From positions 1 through 13,599 of the forward strand of contig NZ_LGDY01000163.1 in the NCBI RefSeq assembly GCF_001279525.1: DNA of 13,599 bases, read 5' to 3'. Of the stretch, positions 1 to 6,641 are shown one piece after another. This stretch comes from Nocardia sp. NRRL S-836 (GTDB lineage: Bacteria > Actinomycetota > Actinomycetes > Mycobacteriales > Pseudonocardiaceae). The position numbers and the translations under genes were made by a program. The number at the start of each line of letters is the position of its first letter. Position 1 is the first letter of the stretch. The notes beneath the pieces are model-generated. The model saw only the letters and a program-made list of their open reading frames with translations. It searched no databases and was not told where the DNA came from.

Positions 1-60
1 CGGCACGCTGTTGAGTTCTCAAAGAACACGCGCTCACCGGATCCAGTCTCCGTTTCCGGA
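1..60 (-). promoter_or_regulatory. 16S rRNA leader of an rRNA operon (truncated by the window edge)
   Basis: Read on the minus strand, the first 30 bases contain TGTTCTTTGAGAACTCAACA, the conserved leader element found just upstream of 16S rRNA in actinobacterial rrn operons. It contains a small inverted repeat, GTTCT/AGAAC, at 15-27. The 16S gene itself would begin to the left, outside the window. Two promoter-like sites lie upstream at 89-118 and 206-234 in the same orientation. The leader identity rests on recalled family knowledge plus the direct motif. No mature 16S sequence is visible here. Confidence 0.8.
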
Positions 61-88
61 GAATCTCACTCGGGGCTTGTGTTGCTGA

Positions 89-118
89 AGCTTATTTGGT
101 CCTGCTCGCCGGTGTCAA
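89..118 (-). promoter_or_regulatory. Proximal rRNA promoter (TTGACA - 18 nt - TAAGCT)
   Basis: On the minus strand a consensus -35 TTGACA (113-118) and a -10 TAAGCT (89-94) are separated by 18 nt, typical of strong SigA/HrdB rRNA promoters in actinomycetes. It fires toward the 16S leader at 1-60. Just upstream, at 122-136, is a short perfect hairpin (GGCCTC-TCA-GAGGCC) of unknown role. Confidence 0.75.
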
Positions 119-205
119 ATCGGCCTCTCAGAGGCCCTTCTTATCCGGCTTTTGCCAGGCCCGTTCCGGTTTTGATTTCCGGCCCGCTTCGCTCTGACAT
201 GGAGA

Positions 206-234
206 ACATTACACGGGCCTGTTTCGATCTCCAA
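206..234 (-). promoter_or_regulatory. Distal rRNA promoter (TTGGAG - 17 nt - TAATGT)
   Basis: On the minus strand a -35-like TTGGAG (229-234) and a -10 TAATGT (206-211) are separated by 17 nt, about 115 bp upstream of the proximal promoter. Tandem promoters are the rule for actinobacterial rrn operons. The -35 is imperfect, so this call is less certain than the proximal one. It begins about 50 bp beyond the stop codon of the PL6 gene, so that gene could also read through into the rRNA operon. Confidence 0.5.
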
Positions 235-287
235 ATCGGGGGTCCCGGTGGCCGCCACACGTGCGGCCACCAGGACAAACGCCCGAC

Positions 288-1631
288 TCAGGGTGCGTTC
301 ACGCCGACGTCCGCCGTCGTGAGCGGCTTCCGCGTGGCCGAACCGCTGTACTCGTCGGCCCCGACATCCGGCTTGCCGGAGCGGGACTGCGGGTCGAAGT
401 CGCGCGTGACGTACGAGTAAGTGCCCGCGGAGCTGTCGATCGCCGGGCTACCGGACGACAACCGCAGCAGGCCGTTCGAGTCGCGCACGAGCTTCGGGTC
501 GACCGAGCGGTAGCCGGACGGAATGCCGGCGGTGCCGCCCCAGACGATGTTGCCCTCGTACTTCACCGTCGAGCCGCTCATCATGTCGATCAGCTTCGAC
601 GACGAGCCCTGGATGACGTTGTTCGCGAGCACGCAGTCCTTCGGTGCGTACGTGCCCGTGTCGCTGTCGACCACGGCGCCCGTGCCGATCAGCGTGTTGA
701 ACGCGACCGTCACGCGGTCGGGGCGGTCGTGCGAGGTGGAGGTCGGTCCGCTGTCGGTCTCCGACCCCTTGCCGAACACGATCGCCCGGTCACCGGTGTT
801 CTGCACGTAGTTGTTGAAGATCCTGTGGTCGTTCCCGTGGAACCGGATGCCGCTGCCGAACAGCAGGTTGCCCTCGACGGTGGTGCGGTTGCCGTGCCGC
901 AGGACGATGTAGCCCTTGCTGTTGCGGATCGTGTTGAAGCGGACCGTGTTGTCCGAGGACTTCACCGAGATCGCCTCGGCGTCGCCGTTCGCCTTGTCGA
1001 ACAGGTTGTGCTCGATGACCGCGTACGCCGACTTGGACTGCTTGTGGCTGTAGCCGAGCCGGATCGACTCGCCGCCGTTCGAGCCGGAGAACGAGTGGTT
1101 GTAGAAGTAGTTGTGGTGGACCCAGGTGCGCTGGGCGATCTCGCTGCCCGGCCCGGTGATCTGCAGGTACACGCCCTCGTTCGTGCGGTTCGAGAACGTG
1201 TTGTGGTCGACCTGGACGTCGTTCGCGCTCACGGTGAGCGACGCGCCGTCCTTGTCACCGTTGTAGGTGTTGCGGGTGATGCGGGTGGCCTGCGCCTCGA
1301 CCGGGACGGTCGTCGAGCTGGTCCCGTCGAAGACGAACCCCTCGATGGTCACGCCCCTGACGGCCCCGAGCTCGAAGCCGCCGCTGGTGAACACCGTGCG
1401 GCCGGTCCGCCGCGCGGCGACGGTGATGTCGGACCTGGTGATCTTGATGGGCGTGGTGGCGGCGTGCACGCCCTCGGGGAGCACGATGCGCTGGCCGGGA
1501 CGGGCGGCGTCGACGGCGGCCTGCAGCGAGGACAGGCTCGACACCCCGACGACGGCGGCGGCGCCGGCCGGCACGTGGACGACGGACGACAGCAGAGCGG
1601 CCGCGGCGACTGCGGCCAGTGATCGGATCAT
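288..1631 (-). CDS. Secreted polysaccharide lyase family 6-type protein (chondroitinase B/alginate lyase-like)
   Basis: This 447-residue protein has a Sec signal peptide (about residues 1-25, cleavage near AGA-AA) followed by a right-handed parallel beta-helix. It is likely an extracellular lyase cutting uronic-acid polysaccharides by beta-elimination. PL6 landmarks are visible: NGGESIRLG (185-193), a calcium-site acidic pair D217/E219, the catalytic Lys in ISVK (K224) and the catalytic Arg in LRHGN (R245). The Lys-Arg spacing of 21 equals that of chondroitinase B K250/R271. The C-terminal PDVGADEY (421-428) is a usual end of secreted beta-helix proteins. The ATG is preceded by GGAG 7 nt upstream. 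It follows the Nudix gene by 42 bp on the same strand, so the two may be co-transcribed. The substrate (alginate, a dermatan-like polymer or another uronan) cannot be decided from sequence. Confidence 0.85.
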   Translation of the reverse strand: MIRSLAAVAAAALLSSVVHVPAGAAAVVGVSSLSSLQAAVDAARPGQRIVLPEGVHAATTPIKITRSDITVAARRTGRTVFTSGGFELGAVRGVTIEGFVFDGTSSTTVPVEAQATRITRNTYNGDKDGASLTVSANDVQVDHNTFSNRTNEGVYLQITGPGSEIAQRTWVHHNYFYNHSFSGSNGGESIRLGYSHKQSKSAYAVIEHNLFDKANGDAEAISVKSSDNTVRFNTIRNSKGYIVLRHGNRTTVEGNLLFGSGIRFHGNDHRIFNNYVQNTGDRAIVFGKGSETDSGPTSTSHDRPDRVTVAFNTLIGTGAVVDSDTGTYAPKDCVLANNVIQGSSSKLIDMMSGSTVKYEGNIVWGGTAGIPSGYRSVDPKLVRDSNGLLRLSSGSPAIDSSAGTYSYVTRDFDPQSRSGKPDVGADEYSGSATRKPLTTADVGVNAP

Positions 1632-1673
1632 TCGCCAACTCCGTTGTGGGCAGCTGGCGGCGGCAGTAGCAAG

Positions 1674-2108
1674 CTACCGCAAGATTCCGGCCGGTGGGGT
1701 GGTCCGGTACAGGGTGAGGGCCGTGTCGAGCGAGGGCACGCGCTCCAGTTGTCCGATGTCTGCCAGCGGGTGCCACTGGGCGAGGTCGGTCGTGCCACCC
1801 ACCTCGTTGCGCAGCTCGCCGCCCACGACCCGGACCTCGTACATGATGCGAAGTGCGTGGTAGTCGCGGTCTGGCTCCTCGCGGAGCTCCGAGTCGATGC
1901 CGAGCAGCCGGACCACCTCGACGGTGTAGCCGGTCTCCTCCTCGAACTCGCGGATCACCCCGTCGTACGGGTGCTCGCCGTGGTCGATGCCGCCACCGGG
2001 CAGGATCCAACGTTTGCCCCTAGGGCCAAGCCAGCGCGCCAGCAGGATCTCGTCGGCGTCGTTGACGCACACCCCGTACGCGGCCACACGCTGCTTCTTC
2101 GCCCTCAT
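1674..2108 (-). CDS. Nudix hydrolase
   Basis: This 144-residue cytoplasmic protein is close to a minimal Nudix fold. It hydrolyses a nucleoside diphosphate linked to some moiety X; the substrate is not predictable. The full Nudix box GX5EX7REUXEEXGU is present at residues 39-61: G39, E45, then R53-E54-F55, E57-E58 and G60-Y61, which supply the metal-binding glutamates. The preceding WILPGGG (34-40) is typical. No Shine-Dalgarno is seen before the ATG, but a -10-like TAGGCT ends 7 nt upstream, so the mRNA may be leaderless. It diverges from the SPFH gene and lies 42 bp upstream of the PL6 gene. A role linked to either neighbour is not evident. Confidence 0.9.
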   Translation of the reverse strand: MRAKKQRVAAYGVCVNDADEILLARWLGPRGKRWILPGGGIDHGEHPYDGVIREFEEETGYTVEVVRLLGIDSELREEPDRDYHALRIMYEVRVVGGELRNEVGGTTDLAQWHPLADIGQLERVPSLDTALTLYRTTPPAGILR

Positions 2109-2121
2109 GCCAACCAGCCTA
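2109..2121 (-). promoter_or_regulatory. Candidate -10 element for a leaderless Nudix transcript
   Basis: On the minus strand TAGGCT (2116-2121) is followed by 7 nt and then the ATG at 2108. That places the expected transcription start on or next to the A of the start codon. The absence of a Shine-Dalgarno fits leaderless translation, which is common in actinobacteria. No good -35 is visible, so this is inference. Confidence 0.35.
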
Positions 2122-2141
2122 ACTTGTGATCATCCCGAGAA

Positions 2142-2155
2142 AAGTGATATCACTT
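2142..2155. promoter_or_regulatory. Perfect 14-bp palindromic operator, AAGTGATATCACTT
   Basis: AAGTGATATCACTT is fully self-complementary and AT-rich against a roughly 70% GC background. It sits in the 74-bp divergent intergenic region between the Nudix and SPFH genes, 28 bp before the SPFH start. A -35-like TTGTGA at 2124-2129 lies 17 nt upstream of the palindrome centre region, so a bound dimer would block a plus-strand promoter. The likely binder is a dimeric helix-turn-helix repressor or the ribbon-helix-helix protein encoded at 3115-3342. Which one is unknown. Confidence 0.6.
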
Positions 2156-2182
2156 AGCTACTACTTCGCTAGGGGGTTGTGG

Positions 2183-3115
2183 ATGAGCGCGACGATCGAG
2201 ACGACAGTGCACATGCCGGCACCTGCCGTTCGTGAGAAGCACGCGCGGGAGATCGCCGGTCTGCCGATGTTCTTCGCTGGGTTGGCGGTGGCTGCGGTGG
2301 GCGTGGGAATGATCATCAACGGGATCAGGACGGCGGAGGCGAACGGCACCGAGCCGTCGCCGGGGCTGCTGATCGCAGGGGTGCTGGCGCTGCTGGCGGC
2401 CGTACTGATCATGAAGGGGCTGTTCACCGTCGCACCCGGTGAGGCGCGGGTGCTGCAGTTCCTCGGCCGGTACGTGGGCACGGTGCGCACCGATGGGCTG
2501 CGGTGGGCGAACCCGTTCACGACGCGGCAGAAGATCTCCACCCGGATCCGCAACCACGAGACGCAGGCACTCAAGGTCAACGACGCCGACGGCAACCCGA
2601 TCGAGATCGCCGCGGTGGTCGTGTGGCAGGTGGAGGACACGGCACGCGCACGGTTCGAGGTGGACGACTTCGTGCGGTTCGTGGGCATCCAGACGGAGAC
2701 CGCGGTCCGGCACATCGCGACCAGCTACCCGTACGACAACCACGAGGTGACTGGTCTGTCGCTGCGGGAGAACGCGGACGAGATCACCGAGACGCTGGCG
2801 ATCGAGATCTCCGCACGCGTGCAGTCCGCGGGCGTGAAGGTGATCGAGTCACGCCTTACGCACCTCGCATACGCACCGGAGATCGCCCAAGCCATGTTGC
2901 AGCGGCAGCAGGCGGGCGCGGTCGTCGCGGCCCGCACCCGGATCGTCGAGGGCGCCGTCGGCATGGTCGAGCTCGCGTTGCAGCGGCTCGCGGAGCAGGA
3001 CGTCGTGGAGCTCGACGAGGAGCGCAAGGCGGCGATGGTGTCGAACCTGCTCGTGGTCCTGTGCGGTGACCGGTCCACCCAGCCCGTGGTGAACGCCGGC
3101 TCGCTGTACACCTGA
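2183..3115 (+). CDS. SPFH/band 7 domain membrane protein
   Basis: This 310-residue protein has two membrane segments near the N-terminus (about 27-47 and 61-83), then an SPFH/band 7 (stomatin/prohibitin-type) domain (about 84-260), and a short helical C-terminus. The family assembles membrane-anchored oligomers and scaffolds. Start choice: ATG 2183 has AGGGGG 6 nt upstream. An in-frame GTG at 2126 would put the palindromic operator inside the gene and has no ribosome binding site. The stop overlaps the next start by one base (TGATG), implying translational coupling to the ribbon-helix-helix gene. From memory, SPFH, Arc-like and AAA genes recur together in actinobacteria with no settled function. 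Here the ATPase partner is truncated. Confidence 0.85.
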   Translation: MSATIETTVHMPAPAVREKHAREIAGLPMFFAGLAVAAVGVGMIINGIRTAEANGTEPSPGLLIAGVLALLAAVLIMKGLFTVAPGEARVLQFLGRYVGTVRTDGLRWANPFTTRQKISTRIRNHETQALKVNDADGNPIEIAAVVVWQVEDTARARFEVDDFVRFVGIQTETAVRHIATSYPYDNHEVTGLSLRENADEITETLAIEISARVQSAGVKVIESRLTHLAYAPEIAQAMLQRQQAGAVVAARTRIVEGAVGMVELALQRLAEQDVVELDEERKAAMVSNLLVVLCGDRSTQPVVNAGSLYT

Positions 3116-3342
3116 TGGCTGACCGCAAGAGCGTTCTGCTCAGGCTCGATCCGGCCGTGCACGACGCGTTGAGCAGGTGGGCGAACGACGAGCTGCGCAG
3201 CACCAACGCGCAGATCGAGTTCCTGCTGCGGCGTGCGCTGGCGGAGGCCGGCCGGCTGCCCGGTGAGGCGAAGAAGATGCCACGCCGGGGCAGGCCGCCG
3301 AAGAAGCCGGACGAAAAGGCTGAGGACGACCCGCTCGACTAG
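3115..3342 (+). CDS. Ribbon-helix-helix (Arc-like) DNA-binding protein with AT-hook-like tail
   Basis: This 75-residue protein has the Arc/MetJ layout: a beta strand KSVLLRLD (5-12), helix A (13-26), and helix B beginning STNAQIEFLLRRAL (29-42). The N-terminal strand would pair in the dimer and contact DNA. After a linker, the tail PRRGRPPKK (56-64) matches the AT-hook core (R-G-R-P flanked by basic residues), and the extreme C-terminus is acidic (DEKAEDDPLD). It overlaps the SPFH stop codon by one base, so it is expected to be co-translated. RHH proteins often autoregulate their operon; the AT-rich palindrome at 2142-2155 is a natural target, but this is inference. Family resemblance to antitoxins does not by itself make this a toxin-antitoxin pair. 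Confidence 0.75.
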   Translation: MADRKSVLLRLDPAVHDALSRWANDELRSTNAQIEFLLRRALAEAGRLPGEAKKMPRRGRPPKKPDEKAEDDPLD

Positions 3343-3346
3343 GGTG

Positions 3347-3652
3347 ATGGCGTTCGGCATCAGCGAGCATCAGGGCAACCAGCTGCTCACCTTCCTGCCG
3401 CCGCCGTCGTTGCGGCCGGAGGACGTCGTTCTGCCCGAGGGTGTGCTGGAAGCGATCGAACGCCATGTCGTGCGCACGGCGTCGCAGAGCGAGCGGCTAC
3501 GCGCGCACGGACAGCACCTGAAACGAGGGCTCCTTCTCGACGGCCCTCCCGGCACCGGCAAGACGCAGCTGGACGAGGCCGCGATCTCGGCCGGGCTGAG
3601 CGAGCTGATGGACGAAAAACATTCTTTGACGCGCAGTGTCCTGGGCGGTTGA
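3347..3652 (+). pseudogene. AAA ATPase remnant with internal in-frame deletion
   Basis: The open frame encodes 101 residues. The N-terminal 60 residues look like the start of an AAA-family ATPase, followed by an intact Walker A, GPPGTGKT (66-73). Immediately after comes LDEAAISAGLSELMDEKHSLTRSVLGG-type sequence (75-101), which looks like the C-terminal helix end of such proteins. Walker B, sensor 1, arginine finger and lid are all missing. The reading frame is preserved across the junction (about 3563-3575), so an in-frame deletion is the simplest explanation. It starts 5 bp after the RHH stop. ATPase activity is not expected, though P-loop nucleotide binding or a dominant-negative role cannot be excluded. 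Start ATG 3347 or GTG 3344 is uncertain. Confidence 0.7.
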
Positions 3653-3658
3653 ACAGCC

Positions 3659-3684
3659 GTTTCACCAGCATGAAACCGCTTCCG
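3659..3684. promoter_or_regulatory. Candidate LacI-family operator upstream of the GH3 gene
   Basis: TGAAACCGCTTCCG (3671-3684) fits the LacI/GalR-type pattern TGNAANCGNTTNCA except at the last base. Overlapping it, GTTTCA (3659-3664) and TGAAAC (3671-3676) form an inverted repeat with a 6-nt spacer. It lies about 90 bp before the GH3 start. Sugar-responsive LacI repressors commonly control glycosidase genes in actinomycetes. No regulator gene is in the window and no convincing -35/-10 pair was found. Confidence 0.4.
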
Positions 3685-3773
3685 CGGAGTTCGCCCGTTC
3701 GGGGGTGTCCGCGCCGGACTCCTTCACGCGATCGTGTGCTGCGGGCGCACGGGAACGTGGAGGAGTCTTGTCT

Positions 3774-6032
3774 GTGTTTTCCCGCAAACGCGCCGTTTTC
3801 GGCGCGGTGGGCGTAGGTGTGCTGATCGCGTCACTGACCCAGGCCGGTGGTCAGGCGGCGGGCAAGGAGATCTACCTCGACGCGCGCGCGTCGTCGGAGC
3901 GGCGGGTCGAGGACCTGCTCCGGCGGATGACGGTCGAGGAGAAGATCGGGCAGATGGCGCAGATCCGCGTGGGGAAGCTGCGCGGTGACTGCAACAACGT
4001 CAACGGGCCGTTGGTGGAGTCCTGCCTGAAGGCGGTGCTGTCCGACGCGCACGTGGGGTCGATCCTGTCCGGCGGCGGTGACGCGCCGGTGGAGAACACG
4101 CCGCGGGCGTGGGCGGAGATGAACAACGCGATCCAGCGCTACGCGTTGGAGCACAACAGGTTGAAGATCCCCGTCATCTACGGCTCCGACGGCGTGCACG
4201 GGCACAACAACGTCATCTCCGCGACGATGTTCCCGCACCAGATCGGGCTCGGCGCCACGTGGGACCCCGCGTTGCAGGAGCGGATCGGGGTGTCCGCGTC
4301 GAAGGCGTTGCGCGCGACCGGCGTGTTCTGGAACTTCGCGCCGGTCAGCGACATCGCGCGCGACACGCGGTGGGGCCGGTACTACGAGACCTACAGCGAG
4401 GACCCGTTCCTGGCCGGGCAGCTGGCGGCGGCGAACGTGCGCGGGCAACAGTCCCGTGTGGACGACACGGCGCAGCTGACCGCCACGGCCAAGCACTTCG
4501 CTGGCTACTCGGCGCCGGCCAACGGGCACGACCGCGGTGCCGCGCAGATCCCGGTGCGGCAGCTGCAGGACGTGGTGCTGCCGTCGTTCCAGGCGCAGTT
4601 CGACGCGGGCGTGCGGACCGTGATGATCAACTCTGGTTCGCTCAACGGCGTGCCGGTGCACGCGTCGAAGTACATGCTGCAGACGCAGCTGCGCGAGCGC
4701 ATGGGTTTCAAGGGCGTCGCGGTGTCGGACTGGCAGGACATGAAGTACCTGGTGGACCGGCACAAGATCGCGCCGGACTACAAGACGGCGATCGCGATGA
4801 GCGTCAACGCCGGTGTGGACATGGCGATGGAGCCGTCGAACGCGGCCGAGTTCACGTCGTTGCTGCTGGCGAACGTGAAGGACGGCTCGGTGTCGCGCGG
4901 GCGGATCGACCAGGCCGTGCGGCGGGTGCTGAAGCTCAAGTTCGACCTGGGGCTGTTCGAGAAGCCGTACGTGGACCCGGCGAAGGCCGACGGCAGCGTG
5001 GTGGGCGTGGACCGCTCCCTCGCACGTCAAGCAGCCGCCGAGAGCACCGTGCTGCTGAAGAACGACGGCGTGCTGCCGTTGTCCGCGGCTGCGAAGAAGA
5101 TCGTTGTGACCGGTGAGACCGCGGACGACGTGCGCCGTCAGCTCGGTGGCTGGACCGTCGAGTGGCAGGGCGTGCCGGACGACTCGCCGCTGCCGCCGAC
5201 GGCGACCGTGCTGACCGGTGTGCGCGAGGCCGTGCCCGGTGCGTCCGTGGTGCACGCCACGACCCCGGCTGCCGCGGTGGCCGATGCCGCCGATGCGGAC
5301 GCGGTCGTCGTCGTCCTGGGTGAGAAGCCGGGTGCCGAGGGTCCCGCCGACACCGAGAACCCGGTGCTGACGCCCGAGCAGCAGGCGTGGGTCGACGCCG
5401 TCCAGGCGACCGGCAAGCCGGTGGTCGTGGTGCTGCTGACCGCCCGCCCGCAGGTGCTGGGTGCGGCGGCGGACGCGAACGCGCTGGTCGCGGGCTGGCT
5501 GCCGGGCAGCGAGGGCGGCAGGGCCATCGCCGACGTGCTGTTCGGCGCGGTGAACCCGAGCGGCAGGCTGCCCATCTCGTGGCCCAAGGCGCTGGGTGAC
5601 CCGACGTTGACCTACGACCAGCTGCCAGGCGCGAACACCGCGGCCAACGCCAAGTACGACCCGCTCTACTCCTTCGGCCACGGGCTGTCGTACACGTCGT
5701 TCGCGACCTCGGGCGTGACCGCCGAGACCGCGCGCGGCACCGGCGTGGTGAAGTTCATGGTGGCGAACACCGGCGGGCGCGCGGGCACGGCGGTCGTGCC
5801 GGTCTACGTGCGGCAGCCGGCGTCCCCGGTGCTCACGCCGGACCAGCGGCTGGTGGGTTTCACGCGGGTAGAGCTGGGTGCGGGGCAGTCGAAGCAGGTC
5901 GAGGTGACGTTCTCGCTGTCGCAGCTCGCGCTGACCGTCGGCGACGTGGACGGTTCCGGACGGCGTGAGGTGGCACGCGGTGCGTACGAGGCCGTGGTGG
6001 GCGCGGACAAGGCCGGGTTCACGGTGCGCTGA
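3774..6032 (+). CDS. Secreted glycoside hydrolase family 3 (beta-glucosidase/exo-glucanase type)
   Basis: This protein of about 752 residues has a signal peptide (FSRKR n-region, hydrophobic run, cleavage near residue 27). It carries the GH3 N-terminal TIM barrel, the GH3 C-terminal alpha/beta sandwich, and a C-terminal fibronectin III-like domain (about the last 100 residues, containing QRLVGFTRVELGAGQ). Visible motifs are YGSDGVHG (from residue 136), KHFAGY (240-245) and GFKGVAVSDWQD with nucleophile D319. GEKPGAEGPAD (516-526) lies where barley-type exohydrolases carry the acid/base glutamate. It likely removes terminal beta-linked glucose (or xylose) from oligosaccharides outside the cell. 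Start: GTG 3774 is 8 nt after GGAGGAG (3759-3765); TTG 3768 is the alternative. The frame is open upstream to 3636, but without a binding site. Confidence 0.88.
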   Translation: MFSRKRAVFGAVGVGVLIASLTQAGGQAAGKEIYLDARASSERRVEDLLRRMTVEEKIGQMAQIRVGKLRGDCNNVNGPLVESCLKAVLSDAHVGSILSGGGDAPVENTPRAWAEMNNAIQRYALEHNRLKIPVIYGSDGVHGHNNVISATMFPHQIGLGATWDPALQERIGVSASKALRATGVFWNFAPVSDIARDTRWGRYYETYSEDPFLAGQLAAANVRGQQSRVDDTAQLTATAKHFAGYSAPANGHDRGAAQIPVRQLQDVVLPSFQAQFDAGVRTVMINSGSLNGVPVHASKYMLQTQLRERMGFKGVAVSDWQDMKYLVDRHKIAPDYKTAIAMSVNAGVDMAMEPSNAAEFTSLLLANVKDGSVSRGRIDQAVRRVLKLKFDLGLFEKPYVDPAKADGSVVGVDRSLARQAAAESTVLLKNDGVLPLSAAAKKIVVTGETADDVRRQLGGWTVEWQGVPDDSPLPPTATVLTGVREAVPGASVVHATTPAAAVADAADADAVVVVLGEKPGAEGPADTENPVLTPEQQAWVDAVQATGKPVVVVLLTARPQVLGAAADANALVAGWLPGSEGGRAIADVLFGAVNPSGRLPISWPKALGDPTLTYDQLPGANTAANAKYDPLYSFGHGLSYTSFATSGVTAETARGTGVVKFMVANTGGRAGTAVVPVYVRQPASPVLTPDQRLVGFTRVELGAGQSKQVEVTFSLSQLALTVGDVDGSGRREVARGAYEAVVGADKAGFTVR

Positions 6033-6046
6033 GCTGGCCTGATATC
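6018..6046 (+). promoter_or_regulatory. Candidate rpsT promoter
   Basis: TTCACG (6018-6023) and GATATC (6041-6046) with a 17-nt spacer form a plausible SigA-type promoter. It overlaps the last codons of the GH3 gene and gives an rpsT leader of roughly 100 nt. The -35 is weak, so the exact hexamers are uncertain. Confidence 0.4.
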
Positions 6047-6052
6047 CTTCGT

Positions 6053-6155
6053 CGTCGTGAACGCGCGGCGCTCCGCCGTGGAGGAGAGCCGGCCTTGGCC
6101 GGTGCCGACCAAGCGCGTCACGAACTCCGGTTTCGACACAGAAGGGTGATGTCGC
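6053..6155 (+). promoter_or_regulatory. rpsT 5' leader with hairpin
   Basis: The stretch between the candidate promoter and rpsT contains a perfect inverted repeat CCGGCC-TT-GGCCGG (6089-6102). The ribosome binding site GAAGGG (6141-6146) lies 9 nt before the ATG. S20 is known to be translationally autoregulated in E. coli, so the hairpin could have a regulatory part, but no recognised leader motif is identified. No small gene is supported here. Confidence 0.35.
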
Positions 6156-6422
6156 ATGGCGAACATCAAGTCCCAGCTCAAGCGGATCAAGACCAACGAG
6201 AAGGCCCGCCTTCGCAACAAGTCGGTCAAGTCGTCCCTCAAGACGGCCATCCGCAAGTTCCGCGAGGCTGCCGAGGCCGGTGACAAGGCGAAGGCCCTGG
6301 AGCTGCTGCAGGACGCGTCCCGCAAGCTCGACAAGGCCGCCAGCAAGGGCGTCATCCACGCCAACCAGGCCGCCAACAAGAAGTCGGCGATGGCGCTGCG
6401 CGCGAACCAGCTCGAGGGCTGA
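6156..6422 (+). CDS. rpsT: 30S ribosomal protein S20
   Basis: This 88-residue, highly basic protein has the normal length and start ([21 protein letters not shown]) of S20. It binds 16S rRNA and takes part in early small-subunit assembly. The first half is Lys/Arg rich; the C-terminus ends in the conserved [16 protein letters not shown] segment (about 62-77) and [14 protein letters not shown] 9 nt upstream supports the ATG. The gene is alone on the plus strand, with its own leader and a strong terminator directly downstream. It is convergent with holA across a short decayed region, a standard actinobacterial neighbourhood. Confidence 0.98.
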   Translation: MANIKSQLKRIKTNEKARLRNKSVKSSLKTAIRKFREAAEAGDKAKALELLQDASRKLDKAASKGVIHANQAANKKSAMALRANQLEG

Positions 6423-6446
6423 TTCCGCTCGCTCAGAGCCGTTGAG

Positions 6447-6478
6447 AAGGGCCTGCTCCTCGTCGAGCGGGCCCTTTT
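6447..6478 (+). terminator. Rho-independent terminator of rpsT
   Basis: AAGGGCCTGCTC (6447-6458) pairs with GAGCGGGCCCTT (6465-6476) over 12 bp, with one T-G wobble and a 6-nt loop. The stem runs into a T tract (6475-6478). It lies 24 bp after the rpsT stop codon. Confidence 0.9.
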
Positions 6479-6641
6479 CGCTGTTCTGGTGGGGATGGCG
6501 GCCGTGGAGTCGCTCCCGCGCGCACCTCGCCGAGCGTCACGACCTCGACGGCACCGCGGCCGTGCTGCTCTGTGGACCACGTGCCGACGTCGATCGGCGT
6601 GATCGACTGCCGAGCCGGAACCGAGTCGTTTGCGTGGACCA

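Noticed and set aside
261..1622. 453-codon plus-strand frame opposite the PL6 gene
   Set aside because: Composition is typical of antisense high-GC frames. The minus strand has a signal peptide and PL6 catalytic motifs.
2126..2182. In-frame GTG 2126 as SPFH start
   Set aside because: No Shine-Dalgarno, and it would place the palindromic operator inside the coding region. ATG 2183 has AGGGGG 6 nt upstream.
3115..3652. Toxin-antitoxin module made of the RHH protein and its neighbour
   Set aside because: The neighbour has Walker A and no toxin fold is visible. An RHH fold alone is not enough.
3636..3773. Upstream extension of the GH3 frame to 3636
   Set aside because: It would overlap the AAA remnant and hide the signal peptide. 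GGAGGAG and the basic n-region mark the start at 3774 (or 3768).
3831..6359. 842-codon minus-strand frame
   Set aside because: His/Arg/Val-rich antisense shadow of GH3 and rpsT, with no recognisable domain.
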